Source of the DNA: Bondarzewia mesenterica
Lineage: Eukaryota; Basidiomycota; Agaricomycetes; Russulales; Bondarzewiaceae
DNA length: 54,277 bases
Reading direction: 5' to 3'
NCBI GenBank assembly: GCA_004802705.1
Contig: SGPL01000039.1
Coordinates: 51,803 to 106,079, forward strand
Made by a program: the position numbers and the translations under genes. Shown one piece after another: positions 45,539 to 54,277 of this stretch. The notes under the pieces are model-generated. The model saw only the letters and a list, made by a program, of their open reading frames with translations. It was not told the origin of the DNA and did not search any database. Each line of letters opens with the position of its first letter. The stretch's first letter is position 1.

Positions 45539-46583
45539 TCAAGAGCTCATGCATAATTTGCCAGATTGCTCCTTGTAGCCTTGCACCACCACGGGTCGCT
45601 TTGCTCTGTCATGCTTCTCCCTGCGAAGGTTGGGCTGTTGCGACATCCGCAGGACGTCCTCGGCAGTCCAACCCCATCTCCCGCAAAACTCCTGTCCGAT
45701 CAACTCCAGGTCATCTCGCCCCAGATTCATGGATATACCAGCCATCACTTCGTCTCCCGAAAGCGAGCTCCTCGCCGAGTAAAAAGTTGATTCTGTCCGG
45801 GTGTCTCGCCGATGGTCTTGGACACTCTCTGCTCTCGGCGGGAGTTCGTCATGCTCTGAAACGGATGCAGCATCGGTTCCGGACTGTATGCGCTCTGGGC
45901 AGGGCATGACTGAGAGACTGCAACTCAAATTGGACAAAATGTCGCCTGATGCTGAGGTGGACAGTCAGTTTTAGAAGTGCGACAATATTGGGCGACACTT
46001 ACATTTAGCATGCGCTTGAGCCGACTCCTTGACGGCGTCAATCAAGTAGGGGTCCAGCGCAGGAACGGGTTTCCTCTGCATGTAAGTGTCAATAGTTAAT
46101 CATATCAGTGCAAGGGACGTGTAGAGTACTGACCTTGACAGGGCGGCGTACGGCAGGAGAACTCGTCTCTTTGATCTGTTGTGGTGTGTTCATCGAGAGA
46201 CGCGGATATTGCTCGAGGTCTCGCGCGCCGGACAGAGTCAAAGTAGTCTGTGCTGCCCTTCGCCAACCATCTACCACTGCCTCCATTCCGAGCTCGGAGT
46301 CGCGCATTTGTCTGATCCATTCCATCTCGCAGGCATGGTCTCGACGTGTGGATACCTCCGAGATGTCTGGGAAGGTAACTCGTGCTTCATTCGCTGCTAT
46401 GAGCGTGGTCCGCAATGCCGATCGCCCGGACTTGGCGCTATCGAGCGTCGTCCGCACAGTCTTTCCGGCTACGTCGCGCTCGTGAGCAACCCACGCCTCA
46501 AATTGTGCCCACAATCCTCGGATGTCTTGCGATATATGGGTACGATGGTGAGGGACAGACCTTGCAGAATGGCAGTGGAACAT
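45539..46583 (-). CDS. Orphan hypothetical protein (about 311 residues)
   Basis: I do not recognise this protein. Three exons on the minus strand keep frame with GT-AG introns of 58 and 51 bases: 46583-46134, 46075-46003 and 45951-45539. The first exon is rich in charged residues and looks helical (LWAQFEAWVAHERDV, MEWIRQMRDSELGMEAVVDGWRRA). The second exon reads KPVPALDPYLIDAVKESA. The third is Ser/Arg-rich, with SARSSLSGDEVMAGISMNLG and WGWTAEDVLRM. The first Met (46583) is uncertain; the region upstream to 46640 stays open in another frame and could hold a further exon. Consistent phase over two introns supports a real gene. No function is proposed. Confidence 0.55.
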
Positions 46584-47439
46584 TGTGGACTATCGGGTAT
46601 GTAGGAAATCTTGACCTTGTTCGGACTGCACAGTTCTCTTTTTAAAGATGCTAAGTCGAGGCAGTTCACCGCGAGTTGCATGCTCACGTTTTTGGTTCTA
46701 TTGTCTTGTTCAAGCGCTTGAGAGTGACTGGAGTGCTCATTCCCTGTGGGTGCTACGATCATCTCGCCACTTCCTTCGCTTCCCCGCACCACAAGTACAG
46801 TATGGTGCTTACATTCCACCCTCGCCATCATACTACTCAATTCCGTCCATCAATAGTAACGCTTCATTGCGGGATGGATGACACACGAGGATCTCCCGTT
46901 GATACCTGCGCGTCGCCGGCCATCCGACCAAATTATCGTGACTATGTCATGAGATTTCCCATATTTGTGTGCATTGGGTATGTCCACCACATCCGTGCAG
47001 ATCGAGTAGCTGAAAAGCCGCAGAGTCATGTCCAATATTTGATCCCGCTTAGCTACGACTCACAGTATTGCTTTGTTCAGAAACCTGTTCAAGGCCACCT
47101 CCTATACTTTTTGACCGGATAACCGACTCATCTGAAAACTAGAGATCTTCCTGATCCATCATAGCAGTGCCCAAAACGTTCCATCGATATATCCTTTGTG
47201 TTCAGCGCTTGCACCTTCATGTTTCCGCCACCGCAGCCTTGCCTCGCTATATTTGTCGAACATTGCAGAATGCCTCGAGTGATGTTCTCTCGATTCCTTC
47301 ACCCGCCACCAACACGCGCCCTTGGAAGAGGAAACATGTGTCCCTACAGCTGATGTGCTCAAGCTACACGCTGCCACCACGAAGATGGATCGCATCGCAA
47401 AAGGCATTTCAACTCCGCAAGCATGCCTTTCATGTATGT

Positions 47440-47530
47440 TCGCCTGGAGCTGTTCCTAACATGGCCAAGGTGGCGGCATCGATAGCACTGATACTGCTCG
47501 GCTGCCCCTTTCCTCCATGCAACATATTTT
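47440..47530 (-). pseudogene. Decayed CCHC zinc-knuckle-like fragment (retroelement Gag-like)
   Basis: One minus-strand frame reads YQCYRCRHLGHVRNSS, close to the CX2CX4HX4C knuckle of retrotransposon Gag proteins, but the last Cys is replaced by Ser. Frame is lost soon on both sides. The match is short and could be chance. Confidence 0.35.
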
Positions 47531-50500
47531 CAGTACTACCGGTTTTCATGCTATCCGTGGTACCTCGTCGTTGGCTTGATTGACCTTCGCCATCGAGCGT
47601 GTGCAGGAGCCGTATGTCTAAGACCGATAAGTCTGATGGGCCCTCACTTCTAGCGAGATGGCCTTAATGCGAACAAGCGCTGATTGTTGCTACCTACTCG
47701 TAAGTCGAAAATTGAATATAACTCCTTTCAGCAATTCTTACGCCGCCCGAATATCAGCACAGTAACTAATGTATCACCGCACAAAATACCTTTCCCCTTT
47801 GACTGATATTTGCTTTCCATACAGGGAGTTCGCGTTTGACGACAATCTCAGACGACGAAGAGCCACAGCCCCATCCTATAACCTTGTACACGCATCGCTT
47901 GCCCTTTGCCCTGCGGATTCCATCCTTTCAAGCTTCCGCAACCAGGTGAGAAGAGATGCCCAGCTCAGGCGCTGACCGGGGCGCACGATTTATCGTTCCG
48001 TGGAAAGACCGCTTGAAGCACAGCACGCACAGGCCCATCGATGCGATGATCATTCGCTCTCAGGGACCCACTTGAAAATACAGGAATGGATACATCCTTG
48101 CATAGATATGCGTCCACGCGGCGAAGGAATAAACTTTGTATAAGGTTCGTCCCACGTGCAGAACTAAGCAGAGCCTTCTGGATGCCCATACTTGTGATTT
48201 CCTTCCCTTCGTCAAAGCATCGTGCCGCCCACAGAGGATTGTCGTTGAATGCTGTTGAACGCTGATAGTCACGCAGTCGGGCAAGTGCATGACCGTGGTG
48301 TTGAGCCAAGATGGGCCTCCACAAATACTCTTTGCAAGTCAAAAAGCAAACAACTCATTAGCGCTCTGCTGTCACGACGATTCGAGAAGATTGTTTTTTC
48401 AAGACAGATTGCTGTCCCAACCTTCCAGTATTCCCTTTAAGTCCCCATAACTCTAAATTCAAGGCAGAGATGGATTTCCTACAGCCGCAAGAGTCGAACT
48501 GCTTCCGCGGAGTTTCGCATCTATTGCAGGCTCCAGAAACAAACCCACCCGCTGCGTTACAACCCCTCCAAATCTTATCATGTGTACTTTCTCTCGTACT
48601 CTCATGATCATCCTCATTTCGCAATATTCGACGCACACCTTCCGTAAAAAAGTGCTTGCAACCCTGACCGGTATGACGTATTTATCAATTGGACTTGGCA
48701 CTCTTTACACGTAGTTTCAAGGGTCTTACTTTAAGTCGGGGTTGAGCATCGAGTCATCATGTCCCCTCGGAGTCGGTCGTTACGGATGTCGTGCAAAGCG
48801 CACGAGGAACCTTGGACTGCCCCTGGAGGTCGGAATCCAGGTTCAAACTCATGGACTCGTGGACATAGGTCTCAGAGACCAACTAACCACAGACCCAGGG
48901 AGGTCGGAACTTCCTTGGAACTCCCTTCCATCCGCGTGAGGTGGAAGTGTGCGGCCACGATCAAGCTTTCGACAGGTGCAGCCGCCAAAAGCCCATTTGA
49001 AAAACTTTCTTTCACGTCCACCATTCATCGCTGACAGAAACCATCTCTCCACAGACGTAGCGCGAGATCTCAATGAAGACGACCAACTGCCTCCACCCCA
49101 CCCCTCGAGACCACCCGCCGATTCTCACGGAGCGCCAGTAGTTTGTAGCGTACGGACAAGGATCCGTCTCTGCAAAATCCCGTCTCAATTCCGTCGACGG
49201 CTCTTGTTGTTCCCAAGTCTTCGACCTTCGACTTCGCGCATCATCCGGCGAGTGCGAACTCGCTTTTCTCAGTCGAAATGGTGGACGCCCATCGCAGCGC
49301 CGTGTGATTGACGCGCCATGATACGCACGATTCTCTTGACTTCATTTGTGCTTTGGTGAGTACTTCTAGGTACTTCTCCAATCCTTACAAGCGATCGATC
49401 GGCCGAGATGATTTGATTCAAGATGTATGAAAGATCAAAGATATGCCAGGGCTCAGGGAGTGCTCAGGGTCATCACTGAGACGGGGCTGGAGGCCATGCA
49501 CAGACCTCAGTTTCATGGGCGCTGAGCAGCCGGTGGTCGTGGCCTCGAACGACAGGACAAGGACCTACCGAACGCGAGCCGGTTTCGAATCCGTCCAGAC
49601 CCGGAAGTCTTCTCCCATTTCGCAGTGGCAGCCCATTTGACCTTGTCGATCGCCCCACATTTCGATACAAATACACATTCATGAAATTTCGGTACGTCGG
49701 CACCGACAACCGCGACGATCCGAGGGCAGGACGAATAATCAACTCTCAGCGGCCACCACTATATTCTTTCAACAGGTCAGTGAATGTATTCATGAATGCG
49801 CGAACTGTTTTCGCCAGCTCGACTCCTAGCTGTGCATACTTACAGATACTTACCGACAGCTTTCCGGATTACGGTACGTTGTACACGCCTGACGCGTCGA
49901 AATTAAAGTGAGTAAATACATCATTCGGATTTCGAAGGATTGGGGCACAGGCTGGCACAGGACGACGTCGACGTCGACCCCCTGCAGCAGCAGTGACGCC
50001 GGAGCCTCTGCTCGTCTGTCTTTGTCTTCATGACACGACAGGCTTTTACACGTGAACCTGGCCTTTTCAAAGCACAGTTCCCATACGGGGCCATCCTGTG
50101 GTAAGTCCTCCCCCCCTAAGTTTGCTTCTCCAAGCCCATACCTCCTAGCAAACACCAGCCTGTGGAAGGGAGCGGTTTGGACGCTAATAATTGTGTTCTG
50201 AATGGCCGCTGTGATAATCCGACCAAACGGGATCGACACAGTGACCTGCTGACATAGAGCTTCAAGCTTCAACGCTGAGCACGAATACACATGTAAGTAC
50301 ACATCAGAGCATATATAGAATTCAATCTAGACTATGATGGTCTGGAAGCTCGAAGCCTGCCTGCGCATTCATTCATACCTGTTCATACTCATATTTTGGT
50401 CAAATTGCCCAAGAATTGCCAATGCCAATTGCAAATACCTATCCACGACGGCACCGAGCCCCGCGTGCAGTCCGTCCGCCTGTTTTGTGCAAACGCAGCA

Positions 50501-50902
50501 AGAGACAGCAAGTCCTAGTCTACAGCGTAAGTACCGACTTGCCTCTCGTAGATTCCAACATACTCACATGCACATGCGCGAGCCAAGCGACGCAGGACTC
50601 GCCACCGATTTTCTCTTCCCGCAGTGGTGTTCCCAGCAGAACGGAAGGAAATCATTAGTTTGAATTTCAAACCTCGAAAGTTTCGAACCCCCAACTCACC
50701 GACGTCGACGTGACGAGTCTCCTCTCAAAACCCACCCACCCCGATTATTGAACTCGAGAGCTAAGCTCCTTCCAGTCGACTTCCGATGCAAATTAACTTG
50801 TGTACAAGTGCGTATTCGTTCATCGTCTCGCACGACAGTACGCATCTTTTAATTTTCGGAATTCGATCCCGACATGCACATACTACGCGTACCGTAGTAG
50901 AG

Positions 50903-50910
50903 TATATAAG
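50903..50910 (+). promoter_or_regulatory. TATA-box-like element before a 60-codon frame
   Basis: TATATAAG lies 60 bases before an ATG at 50964 that opens a 60-codon frame (50964-51146). The peptide shows no recognisable family, so only the promoter-like signal is recorded. Confidence 0.3.
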
Positions 50911-53900
50911 CGCCCACGCGCGGACAATGCGACTCTCCGCCGCTTCCCGTTTACGTTGAAATTATGCGCTGCTCGAACGTCGCCACAGGCGCTCCGCCCT
51001 TCGCGCATCGTGGTGCCGATCTGATGCGTAAGAAGACGAACGCGACGACTAAACAGGTGTGGGTCCGCGGCGTTGTGTGCGACATGCATGGCAAGTACAT
51101 AAGTACGTATTTGGGTGCGAGCGAGCTGACGCCGTGCCGTACTTAAACGAACGCGCACGCGCATGTTCGACGTTCAGATATCGTGGAAGTCGAGCTACGT
51201 CGTCGCATGGCCAACATGCCGCTCGGAGTACATATCTAGCCCAAACACTATCCCTCCCATCGCGTCCTCGCGTGCAGAAGTAAGAAAAAGATGAGGTAAA
51301 AGAACGAAGGTAAAATTTCTCGGAAAAAGTTAAAGAAGTGCCATACGTACGTACTTCTCCAGTCCACCCCATGATCTCGAGCGTCATATGCCATCGCCAG
51401 ATGGCCCCACGAATCGACCGAGATTGGCGAGACGCCGCCGTCTACTCAAATTGTCCGGATGCTCGGCGACCTGGGGAATCAAGCTCTCAAGTCTTCAGAG
51501 ATCATGGGTTCAACAATCCGGCGGCTGTACGTACTGGCGGAAGGTCCACAGCCCAGCCACCACCAGTGTGCGGGATGAGTATGTCACTTCCTCATGGGAT
51601 CCATTCATCCCAGTCGAATGCTGCAATGTGCACTGGCCGCCGCCTCGGAGACGAAAGATCGGGCCCATCGGGCTTTGAGCTTCCAGTTTGACGGCATATT
51701 TTCCGGTTGGCCACTTCCTCAATCCTATATTGCCCTATTTGTAGATGACCGTGTACGCAAGTCGTCCATCGGTCTCGGATCCAGTGAGAACATCGCGTGG
51801 GGAGGTCTTAGTTGTCATTTCAGACCGGAACCTGTAATTTGTCGGGTCGACTCGACCGTACTCTCTGAACTTACTCCACACTACAGAATCGAGGGAGAGA
51901 ATCTTCGTCTTCGTCTTCGGTGCATACGATATGCACACTCATACACCCACCAAACGAGTATAGGAAGCTTCCCAGAAGCCACACGGGCCCCGGTAATGTC
52001 ATGCCGGGTTAAATTCATCGATATAAAAAATATGGGAATGCATCTGTCGGCTTTCGTTCGCGACGGGGGAAGAGGGAAGGTTGAAAGAGACGCATGGAAC
52101 GTTCAACTATATGGGCGTCAGGTTCAGTGCCACAGGATCTATACATGGTCGTCCGATGATCGAACTCGAACTCCTCATGACCCGGCATATAATTGGTATC
52201 AGGCTCGACGATCATCCACGCCCTGAATGATATCTTCCCGCACGAAGGAGAAGGGAAAGTGTCACCGCCCCATGATGAAGAACTGACGAGGTAGCATGTC
52301 GTCGAATTCTACGACTAGAAGAATAATACAAAGTGAGCAGACCGGAACCAAAGAAAGACAAATTGACAAAAATAAACCTGAGCAGCTGGCTAGCTCTTTT
52401 CGTCACACCAAAACCTTCAATGAAAGCGTCTTCGATGAGGTATGATATACTTACCTCGCACCGCGGACGCAGGTCTAAACTGTCACTCATGGAATCGGCA
52501 CCTCCACCCAGTCGAAAGATGGACAAGGCGCAGTAGAAGCCCGCGGGAGCTGATGAACAGCTACATGCTTCCCGACATTGATGACATAGATAGGACCTAG
52601 CAGCTATCCAGACAGACAGATCAAAGACAGAGCACAGTCGCGCACCACCTACCTATGCGGGACTCGGTCGTCCGCGACGACAGCGACGACGCCGCGGTAC
52701 GCAAATCCATATGCACTTACTGCGTGGTTCCATTCATCGACCGCTCAGGCTCAGGCTACGGATCTGTCGACGCGTCCGCAAGTCTGATAAACATGAGTTG
52801 ATTGAACACGAAAAGTACTTCGTCACCTATCAGGCTATCAATACTCTTTGAGGCTCACCGTGTCCGAGTGTCGTCACGGAGGGGGGCAGGTCAGTCCGTC
52901 GACGCCGACTCCTCCGAGATGGAATCTTAAAAAAAAAGGATAATCGGGGAACATCCTCGCAAAAACGTCGAAATCAAACTTGAGCGGCGGTAAAGAGGTG
53001 GAGCACGAAGATATCAATAGTGTCCTCACAAAGATCATCAGCTGGAAGCTCGAGCTCGAGCTTGGAACCACGACTCGGACCTTTGAAACGCTCACCGGCA
53101 CCAGCCCTGCCGTTATGAGTCTTTTTCAAGGTAAGTAAACAAGCAAAAGCAAACCTCAATCACCGACCGTTCACCCAGCGCACCACCGTACGTACGCTGC
53201 AGCTTGCTCGCTACAGCCCACCATTATGCAGTATTTCAGCTTTCGTATCTACTAGAGCACTCGGCAAGAACCAGAGGTACATACACACAGGTACATACTC
53301 ACCACAGAGCCTAGAGCCTAGAGCCCCAGTCAACCCGGACTCCCGAACCCCACCGGCCCCGACGCCTCCCTCGTCCCCGTCTGTCATCCGACACGAATTC
53401 GACCAGACCCCCCAGCTCACGCGCTCGGAGTCCAACCACAGACGTCGACACTTAAATAAATATAAAAGAAAGAAGGAGAAAAAATAAAAACAACAAATCA
53501 GCCCCGATGGAAGTTTGGAACCGACTCACCACGCCCTCACAATCCCTCTTTTGTTAAAAAAAAATTAAAAACGCAGAGCGCTTAAAGCTTGACCGTCCGT
53601 TCTCGCCCCTCCACCCCCCCCCGAAAAAATACAAAACAAAACAAAACAAGAGGAAAAAGGAAAACAAACGCTTTCCGAGTAGAACTCTGTAGAACTCGAA
53701 TAATACTTACACCGAACCAGACTCGAGACCCGGTTTCAAGATCCCGGATCCCATCTTCAATATCGTCAATTTCGCCCATTTCCCACTTTAAATTTCGTCC
53801 CCCCCTTCCCCCTCGTCACCGCCCTGCCCTTGTTTGCCCTGCCCTGCCCGTCCCTCACCCTACTTTACTCGAGTTATATAAGTTAAGTATAATAAATGAG

Positions 53901-54277
53901 CCCCCCGCCCTCGCGGCACATCCCTCACCCGCGCCCGACGACGACGACGACCCCCCCATTAATTGTAATATGTTACTTTGAACTCGGCTACTCGACTCAC
54001 TTTCATTAACCCAAGCGTCCGCATCACACACACACACACGATGAAAATTTCACGATTCACGCGCACGATTCACGATCCATTTCATTCATCCATGCTCCTT
54101 TATTTATTCAAAAACTAAACCTAAAACTCAAAAAAAAAGGGATCTAGGCAAGCGGCAAACACCGACACCGACAACAACAAAAAAACACCGAGGAGTGGCA
54201 CCACGGACGCGCGAGCGCCCTTTTTTGCACAAATACGAAAGAGAGACGCGGAAAGGACGTCGACGCAAAGACGACTC

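Larger units (their letters stand above)
46584..54277. other. Gene-poor right end, 7.7 kb
   Basis: No gene could be supported over 7.7 kb, in contrast to the dense block before it. Present are a decayed zinc-knuckle-like frame on minus at about 47440-47530, a TATATAAG at 50903 with a 60-codon frame after it, and simple-sequence tracts in the last kilobase (AAAAC repeats near 53630, CTGCC repeats near 53825, GAC repeats at 53938-53952, CA repeats near 54028-54042). A long regulatory 5' region for a gene beyond the window, or old transposon debris, are both possible. Confidence 0.45.

Noticed and set aside
47965..48342. 125-codon minus-strand frame
   Set aside because: No recognisable domain, no supporting exons and overlapping alternative frames; not enough to call a gene.
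49540..49620. tRNA gene suggested by GGTTTCGAATCC
   Set aside because: The T-arm cannot pair properly and no acceptor or anticodon arm could be drawn. Similar B-box-like strings at 48839 and 50680 fail in the same way.

Overview
This window is nuclear DNA of a filamentous fungus, most likely a basidiomycete of the Agaricomycetes. The genes are broken by many short introns (about 50-100 bases), they are packed on both strands, and the protein families are fungal (Scs7-type sphingolipid hydroxylase, RMD1/DUF155, Dcp1 with a long proline/serine tail, Prp3, Sec5). The left edge carries a Helitron remnant of the kind common in mushroom genomes. The species cannot be named from the sequence.

Layout. 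1-7.1 kb is AT-rich repeat land: a decayed Helitron helicase joined in frame to a USP-like cysteine protease (1-2324), a tandem array with an exact 160-base period (2271-3150), a second array with a 46-base core period and a hairpin in each unit (3151-3960), unremarkable sequence, and a nested inverted-repeat element (5576-6965). 7.1-12.9 kb holds a large orphan nuclear-looking gene (minus) diverging from a transaldolase-family gene (plus). 12.9-16.6 kb is gene-poor. 16.6-42 kb is a dense housekeeping block: scs7 (+), sec5 (+), RMD1/DUF155 (-), MATE transporter (+), MFS transporter (+), snurportin (-), mitochondrial bL16 (-), prp3 (+), an unidentified basic protein (+), dcp1 (+), and an omega-class glutathione transferase (+). 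A secreted type-B carboxylesterase (-) and an orphan gene (-) follow. 46.6-54.3 kb holds no gene that I can support.

The block contains no biosynthetic cluster. The genes are core cell functions: lipid hydroxylation, exocytosis, snRNP import (snurportin) and U4/U6 snRNP assembly (Prp3), mRNA decapping, mitochondrial translation, efflux and detoxification. Several pairs are divergent with very short shared promoters (bL16m/prp3, 109 bases; orphan/transaldolase, 118 bases; RMD1/MATE, 291 bases). Most useful for a second look are the helicase-USP fusion that runs into a satellite, a probable 4-base micro-exon in the glutathione transferase, a GC-AG intron in sec5, a one-base frame break in dcp1, and the 1267-residue orphan protein.

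Exon coordinates were worked out by hand from reading frame and splice sites, without transcripts.
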